DNA of 64,000 nucleotides from NCBI RefSeq assembly GCF_015351105.1, contig NZ_JADKRR010000001.1:1097069-1161068 (forward strand). Direction: 5' to 3'. A model generated the notes under the pieces. That model had not been told where the DNA came from and made no database searches. It was given only the letters and a program-made list of their open reading frames with translations. Positions 35,726 through 44,884 of this stretch are shown piece after piece (the stretch's first letter is position 1; each line of letters opens with the position of its first letter). The position numbers and the translations under genes are program-made. Source of the stretch: Clavibacter sp. VKM Ac-2872. Lineage in GTDB: Bacteria; Actinomycetota; Actinomycetes; Actinomycetales; Microbacteriaceae.

Positions 35726-37420
35726 ATGCCTGAGATCGACATGAAGCCCCGGAGCCGCGACGTCACCGACGGGATCGAGGCCACCTCCTCGCGCGGCATG
35801 CTCCGCGCCGTCGGGATGGGCGACGAGGACTGGGAGAAGCCCCAGATCGGCGTCGCCAGCTCGTGGAACGAGGTGACCCCGTGCAACCTCAGCCTCGACC
35901 GCCTCGCGCAGGGCGCCAAGGAGGGCGTGCACGCTGGCGGCGGCTACCCGCTCCAGTTCGGCACCATCTCCGTCAGCGACGGCATCGCGATGGGCCACGA
36001 GGGCATGCACTTCTCGCTGGTCTCGCGCGAGGTCATCGCCGACAGCGTCGAGACCGTGATGATGGCCGAGCGCCTCGACGGATCCGTGCTCCTCGCCGGC
36101 TGCGACAAGTCGCTCCCCGGCATGCTCATGGCCGCGGCCCGCCTCGACCTCTCCTCCGTGTTCCTCTACGCGGGATCCATCGCGCCCGGCTGGGTGAAGC
36201 TCTCGGACGGCACCGAGAAGGAGGTCACCATCATCGACGCCTTCGAGGCGGTCGGCGCGTGCAAGGCCGGCACCATGAGCCAGGAGGACCTGACCCGCAT
36301 CGAGAAGGCCATCTGCCCGGGCGAGGGCGCCTGCGGCGGCATGTACACCGCGAACACCATGGCGAGCGTGGCCGAGGCACTCGGCATGAGCCTCCCCGGG
36401 TCCGCCGCCCCGCCGAGCGCCGACCGCCGCCGCGACTACTTCGCGCACCGCTCGGGCGAGGCCGTCGTGAACCTCATCGCGAAGGGCATCAGCGCGCGCG
36501 ACATCATGACGAAGGAGGCGTTCGAGAACGCCATCTCCGTGGTCATGGCGTTCGGCGGATCCACCAACGCCGTCCTCCACCTCCTCGCCATCGCGCGCGA
36601 GGCCGAGGTCGACCTGCAGCTGTCCGACTTCAACCGCATCGCCGACCGCGTCCCGCACCTCGGCGACCTCAAGCCGTTCGGCCGCTTCGTCATGAACGAC
36701 GTCGACCGCGTCGGCGGCGTCCCCGTCGTCATGAAGGCCCTGCTCGACGCGGGCCTCCTGCACGGCGACGTCATGACCGTCACCGGCCGCACCATGCGCG
36801 AGAACCTCGAGTCCATGGACCTCGCGGACCTCGACGGCACGGTCCTGCGGAAGATGGACGACCCCATCCACGCGACCGGCGGCATCAGCGTGCTGCACGG
36901 CTCCCTCGCCCCCGAGGGCGCCGTCGTGAAGACGGCCGGCTTCGACCTCGACGTGTTCGAGGGCCCCGCCCGCGTCTTCGAGCGCGAGCGCGCGGCCATG
37001 GACGCGCTCACCGAGGGCCGCATCTCGAAGGGCGACGTCATCGTCATCCGCTACGAGGGCCCCAAGGGCGGACCCGGCATGCGCGAGATGCTCGCCATCA
37101 CGGGGGCCATCAAGGGCGCCGGCCTCGGCAAGGATGTACTACTCTTGACGGACGGTCGATTCTCAGGCGGCACAACCGGACTGTGCATCGGCCACATGGC
37201 TCCCGAAGCGGTGGACGCAGGTCCCGTCGCCTTCGTGCGCGATGGAGACCGGATCCGTGTCGACATCGCCGCTCGCACGCTCGACCTACTGGTCGACGAG
37301 GCCGAGCTCGCCGTCCGCCGTGAGGGGTGGGCACCTCTCCCGCCGCGCTACACGCGCGGGGTCCTCGCCAAGTACGCCAAGCTCGTGCACTCGGCCGCCG
37401 AGGGCGCCATCACGGGATGA
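35726..37420 (+). CDS. ilvD: Dihydroxy-acid dehydratase
   Basis: A 564-residue Fe-S enzyme that removes water from dihydroxy-acids in valine, isoleucine and leucine (and pantothenate) synthesis. Cluster and metal residues are present: Cys126 in [10 protein letters not shown] and Cys197 in [16 protein letters not shown], and the family end motif [18 protein letters not shown]. The ATG follows AT-rich GGACATAAACTC, which may be the -10 with a very short leader. The stop overlaps a possible ilvB ATG by 4 bases. Codon use changes sharply around 37131-37300 to rare codons (GTA, CTA, TTG, CGA, TCA, ACA), unlike the rest of the gene. Confidence 0.96.
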   Translation: MPEIDMKPRSRDVTDGIEATSSRGMLRAVGMGDEDWEKPQIGVASSWNEVTPCNLSLDRLAQGAKEGVHAGGGYPLQFGTISVSDGIAMGHEGMHFSLVSREVIADSVETVMMAERLDGSVLLAGCDKSLPGMLMAAARLDLSSVFLYAGSIAPGWVKLSDGTEKEVTIIDAFEAVGACKAGTMSQEDLTRIEKAICPGEGACGGMYTANTMASVAEALGMSLPGSAAPPSADRRRDYFAHRSGEAVVNLIAKGISARDIMTKEAFENAISVVMAFGGSTNAVLHLLAIAREAEVDLQLSDFNRIADRVPHLGDLKPFGRFVMNDVDRVGGVPVVMKALLDAGLLHGDVMTVTGRTMRENLESMDLADLDGTVLRKMDDPIHATGGISVLHGSLAPEGAVVKTAGFDLDVFEGPARVFERERAAMDALTEGRISKGDVIVIRYEGPKGGPGMREMLAITGAIKGAGLGKDVLLLTDGRFSGGTTGLCIGHMAPEAVDAGPVAFVRDGDRIRVDIAARTLDLLVDEAELAVRREGWAPLPPRYTRGVLAKYAKLVHSAAEGAITG

Positions 37421-39300
37421 CCCCCTCCACACCTCCAGCACCACCTCCCAGGAATCGCGCACCCATGCCAGCTCTGCCCACCCCGCCCCCCACGCCGCAG
37501 GCGCCGACCGCCCACCAGGGCGACGAGATCCTCACGGGCGCCGAGGCCGTCGTCCGCACCCTCGAGCTCCTCGGGGTCGACGACATCTTCGGGCTCCCCG
37601 GCGGCGCCATCCTCCCCACCTACGACCCGCTCATGGACTCGACGAAGCTGCGCCACATCCTCGTCCGCCACGAGCAGGGCGCCGGCCACGCCGCCGAGGG
37701 CTACGCGTCCTCGAGCGGACGCACCGGCGTGTGCATCGCCACCTCCGGCCCCGGCGCCACGAACCTCGTGACCGCCATCGCGGACGCGTACATGGACTCG
37801 GTGCCGCTCCTCGCCATCACCGGCCAGGTGTTCTCCACCCTCATGGGCACGGACGCCTTCCAGGAGGCCGACATCGTGGGCATCACGATGCCCATCACGA
37901 AGCACAGCTTCCTGGTCACGCGGCCCGAGGACATCCCGGCGACCATCGCGTCGGCGTACCACATCGCCTCCACGGGCCGTCCCGGTCCCGTCCTCGTCGA
38001 CATCACCAAGGACGCGCAGCAGCTCGAGGCGCCGTTCCACTGGCCGCCGAAGATCGACCTGCCCGGCTACCGTCCCGTCGTCAAGGCGCACGGCAAGCAG
38101 ATCCAGGCCGCGGCGCAGCTGCTGGTCGAGGCGAAGAAGCCCGTCCTGTACGTCGGCGGCGGCGTGATCCGCGCGAAGGCCCACGAGGAGCTCCTCGCGC
38201 TGGCCGAGGCGGTCGGCGCGCCCGTCGTCACGACGCTCATGGCCCGCGGCGCGTTCCCCGACTCCCACCCGCAGCAGCTCGGCATGCCCGGGATGCACGG
38301 CACGGTGCCCGCCGTGCTCGCGCTGCAGGAGTCCGACCTCCTCGTGTCGCTCGGCGCGCGCTTCGACGACCGGGTCACCGGGAAGGCGTCCCTGTTCGCG
38401 CCGCACGCCAAGGTGGTCCACGTCGACGTCGACCCCGCCGAGATCTCCAAGATCCGCATCGCGGACGTCCCCATCGTGGGCGACGCGAAGGACGTCATCG
38501 CCGACCTGGTGATCGCCTTCCGCGAGGCCAAGGCCGCCTCGGCGGTCGAGCAGGACATCGCCGACTGGTGGACCTACCTCGACGGCCTCCGCGAGGAGTT
38601 CCCGCTCGGCTACGCGGAGCCCGCGGACGGCCAGCTCGCGCCGCAGTACGTCATCCAGCGCATCGGCGAGATCACGGGCCCGGAGGGCGTGTTCGCCTCG
38701 GGCGTCGGCCAGCACCAGATGTGGGCCGCGCAGTTCATCAAGTACGAGCGCCCCAACTCGTGGCTGAACTCCGGCGGTGCCGGCACCATGGGCTACTCGG
38801 TGCCCGCCGCCATGGGCGCCAAGGTCGCCCAGCCCGACCGGCACGTCTGGGCGATCGACGGCGACGGCTGCTTCCAGATGACCAACCAGGAGCTCGCCAC
38901 CTGCACGATCAACGACATCCCCATCAAGGTCGCGATCATCAACAACTCGTCGCTCGGCATGGTGCGCCAGTGGCAGACCCTGTTCTACGAGGGCCGGTAC
39001 TCCAACACCGACCTCAACACGGGAGGCGGCACCCGCATGGTGCCCGACTTCGTGAAGATGGCCGACGCGTACGGCGCCCTCGGGATCCGCGTGACGAAGC
39101 CGGAGGAGGTGGACGACGCGATCCGCCTGGCGCTCGCGACCAACGACCGGCCCGTCGTCATCGACTTCGTGGTCAGCCGCGACGCGATGGTGTGGCCCAT
39201 GGTGCCGCAGGGCCTCAGCAACAGCGCCGTGCAGTACGCCCGCGACCACGCGCCCGACTGGGACGACGACCTCGCCGAGACCGGGAGGACCGAGAAGTGA
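37417..39300 (+). CDS. ilvB: Acetolactate synthase large subunit
   Basis: A 627-residue thiamine-diphosphate enzyme that makes acetolactate and acetohydroxybutyrate. The TPP domain 1 signature [13 protein letters not shown] with catalytic Glu in [15 protein letters not shown], and the TPP/Mg motif [29 protein letters not shown], are complete. The first ~35 residues are Pro-rich and not part of the fold. I give the ATG overlapping the ilvD stop (coupling); the ATG at 37465 would remove 16 residues and is equally likely. ilvN overlaps its stop. Confidence 0.95.
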   Translation: MTPSTPPAPPPRNRAPMPALPTPPPTPQAPTAHQGDEILTGAEAVVRTLELLGVDDIFGLPGGAILPTYDPLMDSTKLRHILVRHEQGAGHAAEGYASSSGRTGVCIATSGPGATNLVTAIADAYMDSVPLLAITGQVFSTLMGTDAFQEADIVGITMPITKHSFLVTRPEDIPATIASAYHIASTGRPGPVLVDITKDAQQLEAPFHWPPKIDLPGYRPVVKAHGKQIQAAAQLLVEAKKPVLYVGGGVIRAKAHEELLALAEAVGAPVVTTLMARGAFPDSHPQQLGMPGMHGTVPAVLALQESDLLVSLGARFDDRVTGKASLFAPHAKVVHVDVDPAEISKIRIADVPIVGDAKDVIADLVIAFREAKAASAVEQDIADWWTYLDGLREEFPLGYAEPADGQLAPQYVIQRIGEITGPEGVFASGVGQHQMWAAQFIKYERPNSWLNSGGAGTMGYSVPAAMGAKVAQPDRHVWAIDGDGCFQMTNQELATCTINDIPIKVAIINNSSLGMVRQWQTLFYEGRYSNTDLNTGGGTRMVPDFVKMADAYGALGIRVTKPEEVDDAIRLALATNDRPVVIDFVVSRDAMVWPMVPQGLSNSAVQYARDHAPDWDDDLAETGRTEK

Positions 39301-39806
39301 GCCACATCCTGAGCCTCCTGGTGGAGGACAAGCCGGGTCTCCTCACCCGGGTCGCGGGGCTCTTCGCCCGCCGCGGATTCAACATCGAGTCGCTCGCGGT
39401 CGGCGCGAGCGAGATCGAGGGGCTGTCGCGCATCACGGTCGTCGTGGATGTCGAGGCGCTCCCGCTCGAGCAGGTGACGAAGCAGCTCAACAAGCTCATC
39501 AACGTCATCAAGATCGTCGAGCTCGACCCCGGCCAGGCCGTCGAGCGCGAGCACCTGCTCGTCAAGGTCCGCGTCGACAACACCACCCGCTCCCAGGTGC
39601 TCGAGGCCGTGAACCTCTTCCGCGCCCGCGTGGTCGACGTGGCCACCGATGCGCTGATCATCGAGGTCACGGGCGACTCGGGGAAGGTCCAGGCCCTCCT
39701 GCGGGTGCTCGAGCCCTTCGGCATCAAGGAGCTCGCGCAGTCGGGGCTCCTCGCCATGGGGCGCGGATCGAAGTCCATCACCGACCGCGTCTTCCGCACC
39801 CCCTGA
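39297..39806 (+). CDS. ilvN: Acetolactate synthase small (regulatory) subunit
   Basis: A 169-residue regulatory subunit. The N-terminal ACT domain ([34 protein letters not shown]) binds valine for feedback inhibition, and the C-terminal half (from about 80) is the second ACT-like domain of long IlvN proteins. GTG start overlaps the ilvB stop. The 166 bases before ilvC hold no gene and probably a separate promoter. Confidence 0.96.
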   Translation: MSHILSLLVEDKPGLLTRVAGLFARRGFNIESLAVGASEIEGLSRITVVVDVEALPLEQVTKQLNKLINVIKIVELDPGQAVEREHLLVKVRVDNTTRSQVLEAVNLFRARVVDVATDALIIEVTGDSGKVQALLRVLEPFGIKELAQSGLLAMGRGSKSITDRVFRTP

Positions 39807-39972
39807 CGCCGTCCGACGCGCCGCAGGGCGGAGAGCGGCTAGGCTCCCCGCGCGTCGGCCCGTCGCCCACGCACCCACCGCCCGCACGACCACGCCCCGC
39901 CCGAGCGCGGGGCAGCCAGGCACGACCGCCGCTCGCCCCTCGCGGGGACGACAGAACAAGGAGATCCATCAC

Positions 39973-40998
39973 GTGACTGACATCGTCTACGACAGGGACG
40001 CCGACCTCTCGCTCATCCAGGGTCGCAAGGTCGCCGTCATCGGCTACGGCTCGCAGGGCCACGCGCACGCGCTGAACCTCCGCGACTCCGGCGTCGAGGT
40101 CGTCATCGGCCTCAAGGAGGGCTCGACGAGCCGCGCCAAGGCCGAGGAGCAGGGCTTCACGGTGAAGACGCCGTCCGACGCGTCCGCCTGGGCCGACGTC
40201 ATCGTCATCCTCGCGCCCGACCAGCACCAGCGCGGCCTCTACGCCGACAGCGTGCGCGACAACCTCACCGAGGGCAAGACGCTCGTCTTCGCCCACGGCT
40301 TCAACATCCGCTTCGGCTACATCGAGGCGCCCGAGGGCGTCGACGTCATCCTCGTCGCCCCCAAGGGCCCGGGCCACACCGTGCGCCGCGAGTTCGAGGC
40401 CGGCCGCGGCGTCCCCGTCATCGTCGCCGTCGAGGTCGACGCGTCAGGCCACGCGTGGGACCTCGCCTGGTCGTACGCCAAGGGCATCGGCGGCCTGCGC
40501 GCCGGCGCCATCCGCACCACGTTCACCGAGGAGACCGAGACCGACCTGTTCGGCGAGCAGGCCGTGCTCTGCGGCGGGACCTCGCAGCTGGTCCAGTACG
40601 GCTTCGAGACTCTGATCGAGGCGGGCTACCAGCCGCAGATCGCGTACTTCGAGGTGCTGCACGAGCTCAAGCTCATCGTCGACCTCATGTGGGAGGGCGG
40701 CATCGCGAAGCAGCGCTGGAGCATCTCCGACACCGCCGAGTACGGCGACTACGTCTCCGGCCCGCGCGTCATCACGCCGGACGTCAAGGAGAACATGAAG
40801 GCCGTCCTCGCGGACATCCAGTCCGGTGCGTTCGCCGACCGCTTCATCAAGGACCAGGACGCCGGCGCGCCCGAGTTCCTCGAGCTCCGCAAGAAGGGCG
40901 AGGAGCACCCGATCGAGTCGACCGGCCGCGAGCTGCGCAAGCTCTTCGCGTGGAACAAGGCCGACGACGACTACACGGACGGCTCAGTCGCCCGCTAG
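39973..40998 (+). CDS. ilvC: Ketol-acid reductoisomerase (class I)
   Basis: A 341-residue Mg- and NADPH-dependent enzyme, the step between IlvBN and IlvD. The Rossmann motif is [17 protein letters not shown]; metal-binding residues are in the [13 protein letters not shown] region and the C-terminal helical knot domain is of class I length. GTG start after AAGGAG. A hairpin follows the stop, ending the ilv cluster. It completes ilvD-ilvB-ilvN-ilvC here. Confidence 0.97.
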   Translation: MTDIVYDRDADLSLIQGRKVAVIGYGSQGHAHALNLRDSGVEVVIGLKEGSTSRAKAEEQGFTVKTPSDASAWADVIVILAPDQHQRGLYADSVRDNLTEGKTLVFAHGFNIRFGYIEAPEGVDVILVAPKGPGHTVRREFEAGRGVPVIVAVEVDASGHAWDLAWSYAKGIGGLRAGAIRTTFTEETETDLFGEQAVLCGGTSQLVQYGFETLIEAGYQPQIAYFEVLHELKLIVDLMWEGGIAKQRWSISDTAEYGDYVSGPRVITPDVKENMKAVLADIQSGAFADRFIKDQDAGAPEFLELRKKGEEHPIESTGRELRKLFAWNKADDDYTDGSVAR

Positions 40999-41019
40999 CC
41001 GACGCCCCACCCGCATCAC

Positions 41020-41054
41020 CGGACGCCCGGTCGCCTCGTGCGGCCGGGCGTCCG
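41020..41054 (+). terminator. Hairpin terminator after ilvC
   Basis: An 11-bp perfect stem (41020-41030 with 41044-41054) about 20 bases after the ilvC stop. Confidence 0.7.
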
Positions 41055-41135
41055 TGCGTCCCGCGGTTGCCCCTGCCGTGCCGTGGCCGGGGAGCGTGCG
41101 GCGGGCGCCCGGATCCGAGCACGTACCATCGTGGG

Positions 41136-41654
41136 ATGCCCCGCACCCCCGACGACGACGCCCTGAGCTGGGCCGGCGAGGAGGCGGATCCCACGCTCGC
41201 CCGCTCGCCCGAGCCGCAGCGCGCGGTGCCGCGCCGCCGCCCGGACGCCGCCCCCGCGACCGAGGGCGGCCGTGCATCGGCCCTCGGGGCGACGGCCGCG
41301 CGCCGGGCCGGCGCGACCGGGTCCGCGGAGGGAACGCGTGCGCCCCTCGACGACGACGACAGCGCCGTGCCCGACGCCTCGCCCGAGGTGGTGGGGTTGG
41401 CCTTCTTCGGCGCCGTCGCGATCCTCGAGGCCATCGCCTGGTTCTTCGTGGTGCGCGACAACCCGTCGAGCGCCGGATCCGCCTTCCAGGTCGGCGTCGC
41501 GCAGGCGACCGAGGCCCTCACGGTCCTGGCGCCGCCGCTGTGGCTGGCCGCCGTCGTCGCCGCCCTGCGCGGGATGCGCGTCGGCCGACGCATGCTCGCG
41601 CTCGCCGCCGGCGCGATCGTCCTCTTCCCGTGGCCCTGGGTGGTGGCCCGATGA
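41136..41654 (+). CDS. Membrane protein of unknown function
   Basis: A 172-residue protein with a long disordered, charged N-terminus (about 1-82, Arg/Ala/Asp-rich) and three hydrophobic helices (about 85-105, 122-142, 152-170). I do not recognise the family. Its stop overlaps the next ATG by 4 bases, so it forms a pair with the following small membrane protein; the two may act together. Confidence 0.65.
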   Translation: MPRTPDDDALSWAGEEADPTLARSPEPQRAVPRRRPDAAPATEGGRASALGATAARRAGATGSAEGTRAPLDDDDSAVPDASPEVVGLAFFGAVAILEAIAWFFVVRDNPSSAGSAFQVGVAQATEALTVLAPPLWLAAVVAALRGMRVGRRMLALAAGAIVLFPWPWVVAR

Positions 41655-42019
41655 GCGGCGAGCAGCCCGCGGTCGGCGCCGTCGTCGTCGCCCCGGCCCG
41701 GGTGCGCCGCGGCCGGCCGACGCGCGCCGGCTGGGTCGTCGGCATCGTCGGCGCGCTCGCCCACGGGATCCTCGTGTGGCAGGCCGTCGACCAGTACACG
41801 GCCTTCCGCGACATCGCCACGGCGTTCGGCGGGTCGCTCCGGCCCGGCACGCTCGCGACGCTCGTCGGCGCGATCCTCGTGCCCGTCGTCGCGTTCGTCC
41901 TCGCGGCGCTCGCCACGCGCGGACGCCCGGTGGCCGCGCGCGTCCTCGTGATGCTCGCGAGCCTCTCCGCGGCGAGCGCGCTCACGGTCGGCCTCGCGGT
42001 GCTGCTGCCGCTCGTCTAG
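41651..42019 (+). CDS. Small membrane protein of unknown function
   Basis: A 122-residue protein with a basic N-terminus (PARVRRGRPTR) and three hydrophobic segments (about 28-50, 70-90, 95-120). Family unknown. Translationally coupled (ATGA) to the preceding membrane protein gene and convergent with the DoxX gene, with only ten bases between stops. Confidence 0.65.
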   Translation: MSGEQPAVGAVVVAPARVRRGRPTRAGWVVGIVGALAHGILVWQAVDQYTAFRDIATAFGGSLRPGTLATLVGAILVPVVAFVLAALATRGRPVAARVLVMLASLSAASALTVGLAVLLPLV

Positions 42020-42029
42020 CGACGGAGGG

Positions 42030-42431
42030 CTAGAGGGGCCACCCGGCGAACAGCACCAGCGCGATCAGCACCACCTGCGCCACGAGGCGCGGCACCAGCG
42101 GGATCGCGATGCGGCCGAAGCGCTCCGGGTGCCGGGCGGCGTGCGCGTTCGCGGGGAAGACCGCGACCAGGAAGACGGCCAGCGCCACGCCCGCGGCGAG
42201 CCGCAGCGGCTCGACCAGCAGGCCGATCCCGCCCGCGATCTCGCAGAGCCCCGTGAACCACACGAGCACCAGGGGAGAGGGCACGCCGGGGCGTCGGAAC
42301 GACGGCGGGATGATCTCCGCCATGACATGCGCGGCCTTCGGCACGAAGTGGTTCACGCCCATCCCGACGAAGACGAGGGCCAGCAGGATCCGCACGGCGA
42401 GCTGGATCGCCGCCCACGTCACATCGCTCAT
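42030..42431 (-). CDS. DoxX-family membrane protein
   Basis: A 133-residue four-helix membrane protein of the DoxX superfamily. Typical segments are LLALVFVGMGVNHFVPKAA and LVWFTGLCEIAGGIGLLVEPLRLAAGVALAVFLVAVFPANAHAA. Members can be linked to quinone or thiosulfate metabolism and redox protection in actinobacteria, but the role here is unknown. It is divergent from serA with about 60 bases between starts. Confidence 0.8.
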   Translation of the reverse strand: MSDVTWAAIQLAVRILLALVFVGMGVNHFVPKAAHVMAEIIPPSFRRPGVPSPLVLVWFTGLCEIAGGIGLLVEPLRLAAGVALAVFLVAVFPANAHAARHPERFGRIAIPLVPRLVAQVVLIALVLFAGWPL

Positions 42432-42493
42432 CGCCCCATTCTGGGGCCACTAGCATGTGAGGGTCCCAGCCGCCCCCGCCCGAAGGACCGCAC

Positions 42494-44083
42494 TTGACCA
42501 AGCCCGTCGTCGTCATCGCCGAAGAACTCTCGCCCGCCACCGTCGACGCCCTGGGGCCCGACTTCGACGTCCGATCCGTCGACGGCACCGACCGCCCGGC
42601 GCTGCTCGCGGCCCTCGCGGACGCGGACGCGGTGCTCGTGCGCTCCGCCACCAAGATCGACGCGGAGGCCATCGCCGCCGCCCCGCGCCTCCAGGTCGTC
42701 GCCCGCGCGGGCGTGGGCCTCGACAACGTCGACATCAAGGCCGCGACCACCGCGGGCGTCATGGTCGTGAACGCGCCGACCTCCAACATCATCTCGGCCG
42801 CCGAGCTCGCGATCGGCCACATCCTCTCGCTCGCGCGCTTCATCCCGGACGCGAGCGCCTCGCTCAAGCAGGGCCTCTGGAAGCGCTCGTCCTTCACGGG
42901 CGTGGAGCTGTACGAGAAGACCATCGGCATCGTCGGCCTCGGCCGCATCGGCACGCTCGTGGCCCAGCGCCTCGCGGGCTTCGGCGCCACGCTCGTGGCG
43001 TACGACCCCTACGTCACGCCGGCCCGCGCCCAGCAGCTCGGCGTGCAGCTCCTCCCGCTCGACGAGCTGATGAGGGTCTCGGACTTCATCACCATCCACA
43101 TCCCCAAGACGCCCGACACCACGGGGCTCATCTCCACGGAGCAGTTCGCGCTCGCGAAGCCCTCCCTGCGCATCGTCAACGCGAGCCGCGGCGGCATCAT
43201 CGACGAGGACGCGCTGTACACGGCGCTCAAGTCGAAGCGCATCGCGGGCGCCGGCCTCGACGTCTTCGTGAGCGAGCCGCCCACCGGGTCGCCGCTCCTC
43301 GAGCTCGACAACATCATCGTCACGCCGCACCTCGGCGCCTCCACCGACGAGGCCCAGGAGAAGGCGGGCGTCTCGGTCGCGAAGAGCGTGCGCCTCGCGC
43401 TCGGCGGCGAGCTCGTGCCGGACGCCGTCAACGTCGCCGGCGGCGTCATCGACCCGTACGTGCGCCCCGGCATCCCGCTGATGGAGAAGCTCGGCCAGGT
43501 GTTCTCCGGGCTCGCGCACGAGGCGCTCACGAGCATCGACGTCGTGGTCCGCGGCGAGCTCGCCGGCTACGACGTCAGCGTCCTGAAGCTGGCGGCGCTC
43601 AAGGGCGTCTTCACGAACGTCGTGAGCGAGAACGTCTCCTACGTCAACGCGCCGCTGCTCGCCGAGCAGCGCGGGCTCGAGGTGCGCCTCATCACGGACG
43701 CCGTCTCGGAGGAGTACCGCAACGTGCTCAGCATCCGCGGGGCCCTGTCCGACGGCACGCAGGTGTCGGTGTCGGGCACGCTCACGGGCACCAAGCAGAT
43801 CGAGAAGCTCGTCGAGATCGACGGCTACGACGTCGAGGTGCCGTTCAGCCGCCACCTCATCGTCATGAAGTACGAGGACCGCCCCGGCATCGTCGCGGTC
43901 TACGGCAAGGAGTTCGGGGAGGCCGAGGTCAACATCGCGGGCATGCAGATCGCCCGCCAGGAGGCCGGCGGCCGCGCGCTGAGCGTCCTCAGCGTCGACT
44001 CGCCCGTGCCGGACGGCGTGCTGGAGAACGTGCGGCGGGCCATCCAGGCGACGTCGCTGCGCGAGATCGACATCGACGCCTGA
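42494..44083 (+). CDS. serA: D-3-phosphoglycerate dehydrogenase
   Basis: A 529-residue enzyme, first step of serine synthesis. The NAD-binding Rossmann motif is GIVGLGRIGTLVAQRL; catalytic Arg, Glu and His are in VNASRGGIIDED, AGLDVFVSEPP and TPHLGAST. The C-terminus has the extra substrate-binding (ASB) domain and an ACT domain (VMKYEDRPGIVAVYGKEFGEAEVNIAGMQ), so it is the long, mycobacterial type that serine can inhibit. The only start that fits is TTG after GAAGGACC; homology begins at once. A convergent terminator follows. Confidence 0.96.
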   Translation: MTKPVVVIAEELSPATVDALGPDFDVRSVDGTDRPALLAALADADAVLVRSATKIDAEAIAAAPRLQVVARAGVGLDNVDIKAATTAGVMVVNAPTSNIISAAELAIGHILSLARFIPDASASLKQGLWKRSSFTGVELYEKTIGIVGLGRIGTLVAQRLAGFGATLVAYDPYVTPARAQQLGVQLLPLDELMRVSDFITIHIPKTPDTTGLISTEQFALAKPSLRIVNASRGGIIDEDALYTALKSKRIAGAGLDVFVSEPPTGSPLLELDNIIVTPHLGASTDEAQEKAGVSVAKSVRLALGGELVPDAVNVAGGVIDPYVRPGIPLMEKLGQVFSGLAHEALTSIDVVVRGELAGYDVSVLKLAALKGVFTNVVSENVSYVNAPLLAEQRGLEVRLITDAVSEEYRNVLSIRGALSDGTQVSVSGTLTGTKQIEKLVEIDGYDVEVPFSRHLIVMKYEDRPGIVAVYGKEFGEAEVNIAGMQIARQEAGGRALSVLSVDSPVPDGVLENVRRAIQATSLREIDIDA

Positions 44084-44101
44084 TCCCGGTCGGATCGACC
44101 A

Positions 44102-44137
44102 CCGCGAGGGCGGCTGCTGCGGCGGCCGCCCTCGCGG
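44102..44137. terminator. Bidirectional hairpin terminator
   Basis: A perfect 13-bp stem (44102-44114 with 44125-44137) between convergent serA and a tetR gene. Confidence 0.75.
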
Positions 44138-44152
44138 CGCGTCCGGGACCGG

Positions 44153-44770
44153 TCAGCCGCGCGCGGAGCGGATGCGCACGAGGTCGTCGACCACGCCGAT
44201 GAGCTCGTCGAGCGCCTCGTCCGCGGGCGCGGATCCGCCGAGCCAGGGCTGCAGCGCGCTGTTGTAGTAGAGCCCGTCGCCGATGAGGAGCACGGCCCGG
44301 GCGACGGCCGGGTCGCCCACGGCCTCGAGGATCACGGCGGCCCACTCGTCCTGCAGGTGCGTGAGGGTGTCGCGAGCGCGCGGGTGGTTGCCCTGCGCGA
44401 GGCGGGAGGTCGCGACGTAGGCGCGGTCGAAGGGCGTGGCCGTGGACAGCGAGCTGCGGATCCAGAGGTCGACCGGTCCGCGTTCGGCGGCGCGCAACCG
44501 CGCGACGTCCGCCTGCGCCAGCGCGGACATGCGGGCGAGCAGGCCGTCGACGAGCGCTTCCTTGCCGCCGAAGTGGTACAGCAGCCCGCCCTTGGAGACT
44601 CCGGCCGCCGCGGCGACGGCCTCGAGGGTCGTGCCGCGCTCGCCCTGCTGCACGAGCAGCTCCTCGAAGGCGTCGAGGATGCGGTCGCGCGCGGTGCCGC
44701 CGGAGGGGGACGCCCTGTCGGCTGCGGCGTCGGGCGCGGGGGCGGGGTCGTCGGAGGGTGTCGCGGGCAT
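44153..44770 (-). CDS. TetR-family regulator of the adjacent MFS pump
   Basis: A 205-residue regulator with a disordered acidic/Pro N-terminus (about 1-25), then the helix-turn-helix RILDAFEELLVQQGERGTTLEAVAAAAGVSKGGLLYHFGGKEALVDGL and an all-helical ligand domain. It is divergent from a DHA2-type MFS exporter, and an inverted repeat lies between them. The simplest reading is a repressor released by a compound the pump exports. Confidence 0.9.
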   Translation of the reverse strand: MPATPSDDPAPAPDAAADRASPSGGTARDRILDAFEELLVQQGERGTTLEAVAAAAGVSKGGLLYHFGGKEALVDGLLARMSALAQADVARLRAAERGPVDLWIRSSLSTATPFDRAYVATSRLAQGNHPRARDTLTHLQDEWAAVILEAVGDPAVARAVLLIGDGLYYNSALQPWLGGSAPADEALDELIGVVDDLVRIRSARG

Positions 44771-44797
44771 GGATCCAGCGTAGTGGCGGGTTGCCCG

Positions 44798-44819
44798 CTG
44801 TACCGACCGGACGGTACAG
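44798..44819. promoter_or_regulatory. TetR operator palindrome
   Basis: CTGTACCG-N6-CGGTACAG, perfect 8-base arms, 28 bases upstream of the tetR start and about 66 bases upstream of the MFS start. Its place between divergent genes fits repression of both. Confidence 0.65.
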
Positions 44820-44884
44820 TGATCTCCGTCGCTCCCGCGGCCCGTCCGCGCGCCCCGCGCATCCCGACGTCAGGAAGCCCCGTC

